Part shown: positions 1 through 7,707 of the stretch, one piece after another
How the letters are laid out: each line of letters starts with the position of its first letter
Numbering within the stretch: the stretch's first letter is position 1
Assembly (NCBI GenBank): GCA_028279345.1
Contig: JANQNY010000059.1
Location: 1 to 64,000 of the forward strand
Source: Geminicoccaceae bacterium
Lineage (GTDB): Bacteria > Pseudomonadota > Alphaproteobacteria > Geminicoccales > Geminicoccaceae
Reading direction: 5' to 3'
Length of the DNA stretch: 64,000 bases
The notes under the pieces: model-generated
What the model saw: the letters and a program-made list of their open reading frames with translations, nothing else
Told to the model about the DNA's origin: nothing
Databases searched by the model: none
Program-made: the position numbers and the translations under genes

Positions 1-987
1 CTCCAGCGCCGCGCGGATCGCCGGCAGCACCTCGTCCTTGGCCTGCTGAACGAGCGCCGGGACCACGCCGGCAGCCTCACCCACGGCGTCGAGCCAGGCG
101 GCCGTGCCCTCTCGGCCTACCGGCGCGGACGGCACGATCGGCCGTCCCGCTTGCTCGAACTCGCGGAAGCTCGCCCGGTAGAAGGGATGCAGGCCGGCCA
201 CGACGCGGCCGTCCAGCGCGCCATAGAGCTCACGCCATTCGCGGGTGGGTACGCTCGGCCCCACGGCCAGGCCCATCGGCCGCAGCATCATGGCGATGCC
301 CACCGGATCGGCCGGAAAGAGTTCGCCGACGAGCGTCACCGTCGGCACGGCACTCCTGCCGCCGCGCGGCGCAGCGACGGGGCCCTGCTCCGCCTCCTTG
401 CGGGCGAAGCGCAGCATGGCAGCGGCGAGCACGTCCTTCGCCTCGGCATGGGTCGGTACGCCGAAGCCTGGAACGTCGATCGGAATGACGCGCACGCCGT
501 TGATCTCGGCGGGCAGCTTCTGGATCGGCACGCCCGAGGCCGTGGGCACGCAGAGGTTGGTGACGACGATGGCGTCGTAGCGCTCGGGATCGGCAAGGCC
601 GTGGACCGCGTCCCGGATATCCTCGTAGAGCTTGCCGGTGACCAGCGTCTCGGAATTGAAGGGGACGTAGCCCACCGTGCGCCTTGCACCGTAGAAGTGC
701 GAGGTGAAGCTGAGCCCGTAGACGCAGCAGGCGGAGCCCGAGAGCACGGTCGCCGTACGGCGCATTCTGAGCCCTACGCGCAGCGAGCCGAAGGCCGGGC
801 ACATGCTCTGCGGCTGGTCGTGCGGGCCCTTGGGGTAGTCGGCTTCGAACCGCTCGAGCACCTTGCTCTTGCCGGCCTGGCGCGCCGCCTCGTCGAGCAC
901 CGCCTTGCCACCGTGGCAGCCACGCGCGTCGGCCACCGTCGGGGCCTCCGGGACGCTACCTGCTGGATGGGTGTAGACGACGGTCAT
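1..987 (-). CDS. bchY: Chlorophyllide a reductase subunit Y (partial)
   Basis: This is the N-terminal 329 residues of BchY; the gene runs off the left edge, so the C-terminal third is missing. With BchZ it forms the catalytic component of chlorophyllide a oxidoreductase, a nitrogenase-like enzyme that reduces ring B on the way to bacteriochlorophyll a. The protein starts MTVVYTHPAG, and cysteines that could ligate the iron-sulfur cluster appear in the early GCHGGK, MCPAFG and ACCVYG segments. The ATG at 987 is preceded by GGGAG and lies 9 bases after the bchX stop, so it is translated from the bchC-bchX-bchY mRNA. bchZ is expected just outside the window. Confidence 0.93.
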   Translation of the reverse strand, partial: MTVVYTHPAGSVPEAPTVADARGCHGGKAVLDEAARQAGKSKVLERFEADYPKGPHDQPQSMCPAFGSLRVGLRMRRTATVLSGSACCVYGLSFTSHFYGARRTVGYVPFNSETLVTGKLYEDIRDAVHGLADPERYDAIVVTNLCVPTASGVPIQKLPAEINGVRVIPIDVPGFGVPTHAEAKDVLAAAMLRFARKEAEQGPVAAPRGGRSAVPTVTLVGELFPADPVGIAMMLRPMGLAVGPSVPTREWRELYGALDGRVVAGLHPFYRASFREFEQAGRPIVPSAPVGREGTAAWLDAVGEAAGVVPALVQQAKDEVLPAIRAALE

Positions 988-996
988 CAGGCTCCC

Positions 997-1989
997 TCAG
1001 ACCTCGTCGTAGATGACTTCGAGCGACGGCTTGGGCGCGTAGGTGACGCCGCAGAGATCGGCGAAACTCGCCGGCTGCAGCACCACGTTGCGACCGACGT
1101 CGTCACCCTTGAACAGGCCCAGAAGCGCGTCCTGGCCGAGCGGCGTGGGCGGCACTGGCGGTGCGACCGCGACCTGCTCGCCCAACGCCTCGAACAACGG
1201 CGCCCAGCGCCCGCCGGGACGGCCAATGATCTCGTAGTTGGCGCTCTTGCGACGGATGTCCTCGTCGGCCGGAATGGCGGCGAGGACCGGAATGCCGGCC
1301 GCGGCGGCGAAGGCCTCGGCCTCGCCCGTGCCGTCGTCCTTGTTCACGACGAGGCCCGCGACGCCGACATTGCCGCCCAGCTTCCTGAAGTACCGGACCG
1401 CCGAGCAGACATTGTTGGCGACGTAGAGCGACTGCAGGTCGTTCGCCGCAACGACGATGACCTTCTGGCACATGTCACGGGCGATCGGCAGCCCGAAGCC
1501 ACCGCAGACCACGTCGCCCAAGAAGTCGAGCAGTACGTAGTCAACATCCCAGTCGTGGAAGCCCAGCTTCTCCAAGAGCTCGAAGCCGTGGATGATGCCG
1601 CGTCCGCCGCAGCCGCGGCCGACCTCGGGCCCACCCAGCTCCATCGCGAAGACGCCGTCGCGCTTGAAGCAGACATCCTCGATCGCGACCTCCTCGCCCG
1701 CCTGCTTCTTGAGCGACGAGGTCTCGATGATCGTGGGGCAGCTCCGGCCGCCGAAGAGCAGCGAGGTGGTGTCGCTCTTGGGATCGCAACCGATCAGGAG
1801 AACGCGCTTGCCCTGCTGCGCGAGCATGTAGGAGAGGTTCGCGAGCGTGAAGCTCTTGCCGATCCCGCCCTTGCCGTAGATCGCGATGATCTCCGTGGTC
1901 CGCGTGCCGGCGTCCGTGCCAACCTCCGCATCAGGCGACGCTTCGTGTGGCGGGCGCTCGAGCGTGGTCGTGGCGGACGGGAGGGTCAT
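997..1989 (-). CDS. bchX: Chlorophyllide a reductase iron protein subunit X
   Basis: BchX is the NifH-like ATPase dimer that passes electrons from ferredoxin to BchYZ in bacteriochlorophyll synthesis. The 330-residue product carries the P-loop GKGGIGKS at about residues 39-46, the ADP-sensing DPKSDTT segment, and the two cluster cysteines in GRGCGGRG and VVCGGFG, as the family requires. Family proteins are about 330 residues. The frame remains open upstream, but the ATG at 1989 is chosen because it overlaps the bchC stop in an ATGA arrangement and gives the normal length. The N-terminal 30 residues are a low-complexity extension typical of BchX compared with BchL. Confidence 0.96.
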   Translation of the reverse strand: MTLPSATTTLERPPHEASPDAEVGTDAGTRTTEIIAIYGKGGIGKSFTLANLSYMLAQQGKRVLLIGCDPKSDTTSLLFGGRSCPTIIETSSLKKQAGEEVAIEDVCFKRDGVFAMELGGPEVGRGCGGRGIIHGFELLEKLGFHDWDVDYVLLDFLGDVVCGGFGLPIARDMCQKVIVVAANDLQSLYVANNVCSAVRYFRKLGGNVGVAGLVVNKDDGTGEAEAFAAAAGIPVLAAIPADEDIRRKSANYEIIGRPGGRWAPLFEALGEQVAVAPPVPPTPLGQDALLGLFKGDDVGRNVVLQPASFADLCGVTYAPKPSLEVIYDEV

Positions 1990-2924
1990 GAGCTGGCTCT
2001 CCACTCGAGGATCATCTTGAGGCAGTCGGGTGCGGTAAAGGCGGTCCGGTAAGCAGCCTCGGCAGCGTGGGCCGGGCTCCGGTGCGTGATGAGGCCATCC
2101 AGCGACAACGCACCTTGCGCAACCAATGTCTGCACCGCTGCGAGGTCCGCGTCCTGCCATTCGGCGGCGACGCGCAGGCGCGCTTCGCGCATGAACGCAG
2201 GCGGGAACGCGAAGGCGACGGGCGCTGCATAGAATCCCGCAAGCACCACCTCACCCCGCGGCTGCAGGCGGGCGATCAGTGCGTCCAGGACCGCGGGGTC
2301 GCCGCTCACATCGCAGATCCGCCGGTAGTCGCGGCGGGCATCTTCCTCGGGTGCCAGGACTTCGTAGCCGGTGGCGCCGCCGCGGCGATCAGCCGCCTGC
2401 TCCCACACCACGGGAGGCTCGCCCCCGAGTGCGACGGACGTGCGCGCGATCAGCCGCCCCAACGCGCCGTGACCGACGACCAGCTCCGGCAAACCGTCGA
2501 CGACCGCGTGATGCGCCGTGGCCGCGAGCGCCAGAAGGGTCGCCTGATCCGCGAGAGGCTCGGGAACGCGCCTGACGCGAGCGGCCGGCACGACGAGATG
2601 CGAGGCGGCGCCGCCGAAGAGACCACGCACCTCGCCGAAACAGGCGGCACCAGGAACGAACACGCGCTCGCCCGGCGCCAGGTCGGTCTCGGCGCCAGCC
2701 TCCACCACGCGGCCGACGCTCTCGTAGCCTGGCACCAATGGATAGCCCATGCCGGGGAAAGGCGGCATGCGACCGCTCCAGAGCAGCCGCTCGGTGCCGG
2801 TGCTGATGCCGCTCCATTCGACCTCGACGACGATGTCGCCAGCGGCGGCGGGCTCCAGTTGCAGAGCCCTGAGAGCCAGCTTTTCCGGCCTTTCGATCAC
2901 GACGGCAGTCGCCTGCACGTGCAC
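1986..2924 (-). CDS. bchC: Bacteriochlorophyllide a dehydrogenase (3-hydroxyethyl oxidation)
   Basis: BchC oxidises 3-hydroxyethyl bacteriochlorophyllide a to bacteriochlorophyllide a, next to the chlorophyllide reductase step encoded by bchXYZ. The 312-residue product is a medium-chain dehydrogenase-like protein with the conserved N-terminal SGISTGTERLLWSG segment, the PGYESVGRV segment and a nucleotide-binding glycine motif (VVGHGALG). Length matches the family. It is the first gene of bchC-bchX-bchY and has its own promoter with two PpsR-type palindromes (2972-3015). Its 3' end overlaps bchX by 4 bases. Confidence 0.95.
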   Translation of the reverse strand: MHVQATAVVIERPEKLALRALQLEPAAAGDIVVEVEWSGISTGTERLLWSGRMPPFPGMGYPLVPGYESVGRVVEAGAETDLAPGERVFVPGAACFGEVRGLFGGAASHLVVPAARVRRVPEPLADQATLLALAATAHHAVVDGLPELVVGHGALGRLIARTSVALGGEPPVVWEQAADRRGGATGYEVLAPEEDARRDYRRICDVSGDPAVLDALIARLQPRGEVVLAGFYAAPVAFAFPPAFMREARLRVAAEWQDADLAAVQTLVAQGALSLDGLITHRSPAHAAEAAYRTAFTAPDCLKMILEWRASS

Positions 2925-2971
2925 CTCCTGACCTCTTCCGAAGGGCCCGGAACAGCCGCCGGTCGAGGCTT

Positions 2972-3015
2972 TGTCAGTCTAACTTGACGGAAAAAGGTGT
3001 CAAGATTGACTTACA
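2972..3015 (-). promoter_or_regulatory. bchC promoter with tandem PpsR/CrtJ palindromes
   Basis: Two TGT-N12-ACA type palindromes lie in tandem: 2998-3015 is a perfect match and 2972-2989 matches except for a final G in place of A. They are separated by 8 bases. On the minus strand a perfect -35 TTGACA (2998-3003) and a -10 TAGACT (2976-2981) are spaced 16 bases apart, so each palindrome covers one promoter element. Two CrtJ sites 8 bases apart over the bchC -35 and -10 are the arrangement described in Rhodobacter capsulatus. Aerobic repression by PpsR/CrtJ is therefore inferred. The site overlaps the crtF stop codon. Confidence 0.8.
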
Positions 3016-4183
3016 TACCGTCCAGGCGGCTCGCGGCCGGTCGGGCGACCAGAATCCGCACCAGGAGGGGGGTCCGCGTGCGCCACATCCGACCCTCGTC
3101 GAACCCGGCTGCGACGAGCAGCTCACCGAGCTCGCTCGGGCTGCGCGCACGCCCCGAACCCATCGCGCACAGGTAGAACCCGAAATAGGCTGCACCGATC
3201 GGTTCGGCTCCGCGCGTCTCGGCCATCGGCTCGGCGATGAGCAGCACGCCATCCTCGGCGATCGACGCCCGGATGGCGCGCAGAAGCGTGAGCACGTCGT
3301 CGTCGTCGTGATCGTGCAGGACCCGCACTAGCGAAACGAGATCGGCACCGGCCGGCAGGCCGTCACGGAAGAAGTCGCCGCCGTTTACCTCGGCATCCAC
3401 GCCGGCCTCCTTGAGCCGCGCGCGGGCGCGCTCTGCAACGGCCGGCAGGTCGAACAAGCCAAGCTGGAGGCGTGGCGCCGCAAGTGCGACCGCTTGAAGG
3501 AAGGCTCCCTCGCCGCCGCCGACGTCCAGGAGGCGGCGGTGGCGAGCGAACGGGTAGGCCGCGATCACCTCACTGGCGATGAAGGCCTGTGATGCGGCCA
3601 TCAGCGCGCTGTAGGAGGCGACGGCGTCCTCCGCTAGGCCGTCCGGCTGACCTGCGGCGGCGTAGCCCCAATAGTCTTGTAGCTGCCGCGATTGGGAGGT
3701 GCCCCGCAGCAGCGCCAGCGGATCGGCGAGGTCCGCGTAGAGGAGCGCATGGTGCTCGACCATCGCCTTGATGCCGGCATTGTTGACCATCGCGGCCCCG
3801 AGGGCGCCCAGGCCGATGCGGCTGCCGCTCCGCCGCTCCAGAAGATCGAGCGAGATGGCTGCATCGACCAGCCGGCGCATGCCGTCGGCGGGCATGTCGA
3901 ACCGCTGCGCCAGCTCGTCGACCGTGGCAGGCGCCGCCGCCACCTCCTCGAACAGACGCAGCTTCACGCAGGCATAGAGCACTTGGGAGTAGACGAAGCC
4001 GGCGCAGAGATCGAACAACGAACGCACCCGGCGCCGGACGATCGGCCGCGTCGGCGGGAATGCCGTGGCCAAGCGCTGGAAGGTCTCACTGGTGAGCAGA
4101 CGATCGCGCCAGAGCACGGCTCGATCACGCCAGCCGAGCGTGTTGCCGGCCGAAGAGCCTTCAGGCGCTGCCGCCATCGCCAC
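3011..4183 (-). CDS. crtF: Demethylspheroidene O-methyltransferase
   Basis: CrtF methylates the 1-hydroxyl of carotenoids, giving the methoxy groups of spheroidene or spirilloxanthin. The 390-residue protein has an N-terminal dimerisation/winged-helix part (VDELAQRFDMPADGMRRLVDA, about residues 88-108) and a C-terminal SAM-binding domain with LLDVGGGEGAFL at about residue 215, then DLPAV and RVLHDHDDD as in O-methyltransferases of the plant/hydroxyindole type. It starts 9 bases after crtE and its end runs into the bchC promoter, the usual crtE-crtF-bchCXYZ order of purple bacteria. Confidence 0.93.
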   Translation of the reverse strand: MAMAAAPEGSSAGNTLGWRDRAVLWRDRLLTSETFQRLATAFPPTRPIVRRRVRSLFDLCAGFVYSQVLYACVKLRLFEEVAAAPATVDELAQRFDMPADGMRRLVDAAISLDLLERRSGSRIGLGALGAAMVNNAGIKAMVEHHALLYADLADPLALLRGTSQSRQLQDYWGYAAAGQPDGLAEDAVASYSALMAASQAFIASEVIAAYPFARHRRLLDVGGGEGAFLQAVALAAPRLQLGLFDLPAVAERARARLKEAGVDAEVNGGDFFRDGLPAGADLVSLVRVLHDHDDDDVLTLLRAIRASIAEDGVLLIAEPMAETRGAEPIGAAYFGFYLCAMGSGRARSPSELGELLVAAGFDEGRMWRTRTPLLVRILVARPAASRLDGM

Positions 4184-4192
4184 GGGCCAACC

Positions 4193-5062
4193 TCACGCCG
4201 CGGCGCGACTGAGCTGCCGCGGCACCAGCCGCGTCGCCTCCGCTTCCACCAAGGCGCGCAACTCCTCACCGCGCGCACATGGCGGGATGCCGGCAACGGC
4301 CGCCTTCACCAGGCTGCGGAGGCGGGAAAGCGCACCCTCGACGCCAAGTTCGCCCACGGCACTCGGTCGCCCGAGCAGCGCGTCCTGGCCCACGGGCTTG
4401 CCGAGCTCGGCCATGTCCGCCGCAACATCCTTGAGGTCGTCCGCCACCTGATAGGCCTCTCCCAAGCGATCGCCCAGCACGCGCCAAGGACCGGGGTCGG
4501 CGCCCGCGGCAGCAGCTCCAGCCATGCACGCGGCAACGAAGAGTGCGCCGGTCTTCTCGCGCTGATACTCGACGAGCGCTGCGTCGGGCTCGCTTTCCCA
4601 GGCTTGGCCCGCAACGATGCCGGACGGCACGCCGACGGCGGCACTGACGATTTCGACTAGGGCCGGCAGCCTGGCCGGCGCCTTGCCGGCGCAGCGCACC
4701 AATGTCTGAAAGGCCAAGATGATCAGAGCATCGCCAGCCAAGACGGCAAGCGGCTCGCCGAACGCGCGGTGCACGGAGGGACGGCCACGGCGGAGCGCCG
4801 CGTCGTCGAAGCAGGGTAGATCATCGTGGACGAGCGACGCACAGTGAAGAAGCTCGAGCGCGGTCGCCGCCCCGTCGGCCAGCGCTGGCTGGTCGTCGCC
4901 ACAAGCGTAGGCCACCGCCAGGCAGAGGCGCGGGCGGATGCGGGCACCACCAGGAAACACGGCATGACGCAATGCAGCCCCAAGGCGCGGCGGGCAACCC
5001 GGCACGTCGGCGTGCTCGACGGCAGTCAGCAGGGCCTGCTCGATCCGCGTCGACGCCACCAT
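4193..5062 (-). CDS. crtE: Geranylgeranyl diphosphate synthase
   Basis: CrtE condenses farnesyl and isopentenyl diphosphate to geranylgeranyl diphosphate, the precursor for carotenoids and for the bacteriochlorophyll tail. The 289-residue protein shows the first aspartate-rich motif DDLPCFDD, the second motif DDLKD, and the substrate segments GGARIRPRL and GQAWESE in the expected order for short-chain prenyltransferases. A GTG at 5065 immediately precedes the chosen ATG at 5062; the GGGAGG about 6 bases upstream favours the ATG. It is the first gene of crtE-crtF and is divergent from crtC. Confidence 0.93.
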   Translation of the reverse strand: MVASTRIEQALLTAVEHADVPGCPPRLGAALRHAVFPGGARIRPRLCLAVAYACGDDQPALADGAATALELLHCASLVHDDLPCFDDAALRRGRPSVHRAFGEPLAVLAGDALIILAFQTLVRCAGKAPARLPALVEIVSAAVGVPSGIVAGQAWESEPDAALVEYQREKTGALFVAACMAGAAAAGADPGPWRVLGDRLGEAYQVADDLKDVAADMAELGKPVGQDALLGRPSAVGELGVEGALSRLRSLVKAAVAGIPPCARGEELRALVEAEATRLVPRQLSRAAA

Positions 5063-5111
5063 CACCAGCCTCCCATGCCTGCGCCCGGCGTGGACGCACC
5101 GTAAAGCAGGA

Positions 5112-5143
5112 TTGTCACATCAGACTGTCAATTTATATGGACA
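5112..5143. promoter_or_regulatory. Divergent crtE/crtC promoter with PpsR palindrome
   Basis: A perfect TGT-N12-ACA palindrome occupies 5126-5143 between the divergent crtE and crtC genes. On the minus strand the palindrome contains a consensus -35 TTGACA (5126-5131) for crtE. On the plus strand a TTGTCA at 5112-5117 could be the crtC -35, with a TATATG-like -10 inside the palindrome. A second, degenerate TGT-N12-TCA overlaps at 5113-5130. One PpsR dimer could therefore shut both genes. The -10 for crtE is not clear. Confidence 0.7.
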
Positions 5144-5219
5144 TCCTACTGGTGCCGCAATGAGCAATTCGGGGTGCTCTCCCTAAGCCATTCTAAGCGC
5201 ACCGGCAGGAGCGTGCGCC

Positions 5220-6188
5220 ATGGACCAAGGCCCCGAAACCGATGCTGCGGAAGCTTTGAGCCGCGGCCGGCCGCGGTTCGACCTGACCCCGCCACCGGGC
5301 GGCTATCTTTGGTGGTATGTCGACGGGATCAGCGAGGATGGCGCTGACGGGGTGACGCTCATCGCCATGATCGGCAGCGTCTTCTCTCCCTATTACGCCT
5401 GGGCCGGCCGCCAGAACCCGCTCGATCACGTGGCCCTCAACGTTGCCGTCTATGGTGGTGCCGGCAAGCGCTGGGCGGTGACCGAGCGCCGCCGTAGCGC
5501 CCTCGAGCAGCACGCCGACGCGGTGCGCATCGGCCCGAGCCGGCTCCGCTGGGAGGGCGATACGCTCATCGTCGATATCGACGAGCGGGCAGCACCCATC
5601 CCCCTGCCGATCCGCGGGCAGGTGCGGCTCACGCCTGCGGCCCTCACCGATCATCGGGTCGAGCTCGATGCCCATGGCCGTCATCGCTGGTGGCCGGTTG
5701 CACCTTGCGCGCACATCGAGGTGGACTTCGAGGCGCCGCGCCGACGCTGGCAGGGCGTCGGCTACCTAGACAGCAATGACGGCGATGCGCCCCTCGAGGA
5801 CGACTTCACCGGCTGGCACTGGTCGCGCCTGCACGTCGGCGGCGACAGTGTGATCTTCTACGATTCCACCTACAGGCACGGTGGCGGCCAACTCCTGGCG
5901 CTACGCTGCCACCCAGACGGCCACGTCGAGGAGGCACCGGCGCTGCCACGTGTGGCCCTGCCCACGACCGGCTGGCGCATCACCCGCGCCACGCGTGCAA
6001 CGGGCCCGGACGATCCTCGCATCCGCGCGACCTGGGAGGACACCCCCTTCTACGCCCGCTCGCTTCTCGAGACACGGATCGACGGCGAGCCGGCGCTCGG
6101 CATGCACGAGAGCCTCGACCTCGATCGCTTCGCGAACCGCTGGGTTCGCCTGTTGCTGCCGTTCCGCATGCCGCGGAAGCTTCGCTGA
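5220..6188 (+). CDS. crtC: Carotenoid 1,2-hydratase (hydroxyneurosporene synthase)
   Basis: CrtC adds water across the terminal 1,2 double bond of acyclic carotenoids (neurosporene, lycopene), producing the hydroxyl later methylated by CrtF. The 322-residue product carries family blocks GGYLWWYVDG, IGSVFSPYYAW, NVAVYG, GYLDSNDG and FTGWHWSRL. An AGGAG lies about 10 bases before the ATG. It diverges from crtE over a PpsR site. In many phototrophs crtD follows crtC; here a DUF1244 housekeeping gene follows, so the cluster seems to end at this gene. Confidence 0.94.
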   Translation: MDQGPETDAAEALSRGRPRFDLTPPPGGYLWWYVDGISEDGADGVTLIAMIGSVFSPYYAWAGRQNPLDHVALNVAVYGGAGKRWAVTERRRSALEQHADAVRIGPSRLRWEGDTLIVDIDERAAPIPLPIRGQVRLTPAALTDHRVELDAHGRHRWWPVAPCAHIEVDFEAPRRRWQGVGYLDSNDGDAPLEDDFTGWHWSRLHVGGDSVIFYDSTYRHGGGQLLALRCHPDGHVEEAPALPRVALPTTGWRITRATRATGPDDPRIRATWEDTPFYARSLLETRIDGEPALGMHESLDLDRFANRWVRLLLPFRMPRKLR

Positions 6189-6273
6189 GCCGGAGTGCGA
6201 CGGCCGTCGGCCCCTGCCTTGTCAGGCGCACGCACGCCGCCCACTTGCCCCCTCACAGCACTTGGAGGGGCTC

Positions 6274-6585
6274 ATGACGTCCGACATCGACCCGCAAACA
6301 CGCCTCGAGCTCGAGGCCGCAGCGTTCCGGCGTCTCGTGGCGCATCTCCGCGAGCGGAATGACGTGCAGAACATCGACCTCATGAATCTCGCGGGCTTCT
6401 GCCGGAACTGCCTGTCGAAATGGTATGCCGCCGCGGCCGGCGAGCACGGCCTGGACCTCGACTACGAGGCCGCGCGCGAGATCATCTACGGCGAGCCCTA
6501 CGCGAGCTGGAAGGCGAAGCACCAGACGGAGGCGACGGCGGAGCAGCAGGCAGCCTTCGCGAAGTCTCATGGCGGGCACGACTGA
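6274..6585 (+). CDS. DUF1244 family protein
   Basis: A 103-residue soluble protein of the DUF1244 family, widespread in alpha- and gammaproteobacteria and of unknown function. The conserved centre GFCRNCLSKWY and the C-terminal GEPYASWKAKHQ segment are present. The frame is open far upstream through crtC, but the ATG at 6274 is chosen because of the GGAGGGG just before it and because it gives the usual family length. The paired cysteines might bind a metal, which is inference. The stop lies 4 bases from the convergent sirtuin stop. Confidence 0.88.
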   Translation: MTSDIDPQTRLELEAAAFRRLVAHLRERNDVQNIDLMNLAGFCRNCLSKWYAAAAGEHGLDLDYEAAREIIYGEPYASWKAKHQTEATAEQQAAFAKSHGGHD

Positions 6586-6589
6586 GCGT

Positions 6590-7303
6590 TCAGCGCGCCA
6601 GCAGCTCCTCCACCCAGGCCGGCACCACGTCGCCCGCCGGGCCGTGGCGTGCCTCATGGAACGCGGTGCGCACCGCCGAGGGTTCTAGATTGAGTTCGAG
6701 CGTGCGTGCGCCGTCGGCCCGCGCTGCGGCTACGAACCCTGCCGCCGGATAGACGTTGCCGCTGGTGCCGATGGCGACGAACAGCGCAGCCTCCGACAGG
6801 GCCTCAGCTATGGCGTCGAGGGCATGCGGCATCTCCCCAAACCACACGATCGCCGGCCGCAGTCGGCCCGACGTCGTGCATGATGGGCAGGCGCTCTCGG
6901 GCTCGACATCGACGAGCCACGTGTTCTCGGAGTAGCAGGCGAGGCAACGAATCCGGTCGAGCGAACCGTGCATGTGAATGACCGCACGATGCCCGGCGCG
7001 CTCGTGCAGATTGTCGATGTTCTGCGTCACCAGCGTTACGGAGCCGGGCCATTCGGCCTCGAGCAGGGCGAGCGCCTTGTGTGCGGGGTTGGGCTGGACC
7101 GCCGGATCGCCGAGCTTCGCGCGTCGCATGTTGTAGAAGCGCTGGACGAGTTCGGGATTGCGCGCGAACGCCTCGGGCGTCGCTACTTCCTCAACCCGAT
7201 GCCCTTCCCAAAGGCCACCCTCGCCGCGAAAGGTCTGCAGACCGCTCTCGGCGGAGATGCCGGCGCCGGTCAGGATCACAATGGGGGCGCCACGAGCAAT
7301 CAT
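6590..7303 (-). CDS. cobB: NAD-dependent protein deacylase (sirtuin, Sir2 family)
   Basis: A 237-residue class III sirtuin that removes acyl groups from lysines using NAD+. Motifs in order are GAGISAESGLQTFRG (NAD binding), TQNIDNLHERAG, the catalytic HGS, a Cys4 zinc site (CLAC and CPSC, 23 residues apart), and GTSGNVYPAAG. A Tyr-x-x-Arg in FYNMRR matches the pair that selects succinyl and malonyl lysine in SIRT5-type enzymes, so desuccinylase activity is likely. It is convergent with the DUF1244 gene and appears monocistronic. Confidence 0.93.
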   Translation of the reverse strand: MIARGAPIVILTGAGISAESGLQTFRGEGGLWEGHRVEEVATPEAFARNPELVQRFYNMRRAKLGDPAVQPNPAHKALALLEAEWPGSVTLVTQNIDNLHERAGHRAVIHMHGSLDRIRCLACYSENTWLVDVEPESACPSCTTSGRLRPAIVWFGEMPHALDAIAEALSEAALFVAIGTSGNVYPAAGFVAAARADGARTLELNLEPSAVRTAFHEARHGPAGDVVPAWVEELLAR

Positions 7304-7346
7304 CGACCGACCTCTTCGGGCTTTCCAGGCAGATGAACGCAGGCAC

Positions 7347-7421
7347 TGGCTCCGGGGGTCGGATTCGAACCGACGACCGATCGGTTAACAGCCGATTGCT
7401 CTACCGCTGAGCTACCCCGGA
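7347..7421 (-). tRNA. tRNA-Asn (GTT)
   Basis: A 75-nt cloverleaf on the minus strand with encoded CCA. The acceptor stem TCCGGGG pairs with CCCCGGA, the D-arm reads AGCTCAGCGGTAGAGC, the anticodon loop is CTGTTAA with anticodon GTT, and the T-arm is GGTTCGAATCC. It lies 56 bases from the tRNA-Cys gene on the same strand. Confidence 0.97.
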
Positions 7422-7477
7422 AGACGCGCTGCGGCGCTATAGCAGCCACGCGCCTTGCTCGCAATCGCCGGGGCACG

Positions 7478-7551
7478 TGGAGGCCCGGGCCGGAATCGAA
7501 CCGACGTACGAGGATTTGCAGTCCTCTGCATCACCACTCTGCCACCGGGCC
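7478..7551 (-). tRNA. tRNA-Cys (GCA)
   Basis: A 74-nt cloverleaf on the minus strand with encoded CCA and discriminator U, as expected for tRNA-Cys. The acceptor GGCCCGG pairs with CCGGGCC, the anticodon loop is CTGCAAA with anticodon GCA, and the T-loop is TTCGATT. It is upstream of tRNA-Asn and probably co-transcribed with it. Confidence 0.97.
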
Positions 7552-7707
7552 TGAAGGGCGACGCTTGTGGCAGCGTGGTCCTTGACGGTCAAGCGCGGAG
7601 CCGGCAGGAGCGCCGCCACGGCCGGCGGCGCTTCGGTGCACTTGGCTGGCCCCCCGGCAAACGCCAGAATTCGCCCTGCCCGACGGCTCCGAGGAGGACC
7701 ACGCACC

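Noticed and set aside
151-2052. A 633-codon plus-strand open frame
   Set aside because: It is the antisense shadow of bchY and bchX, which have clear family motifs. The frame's translation is rich in Arg, Ala, Gly and His with no domain.
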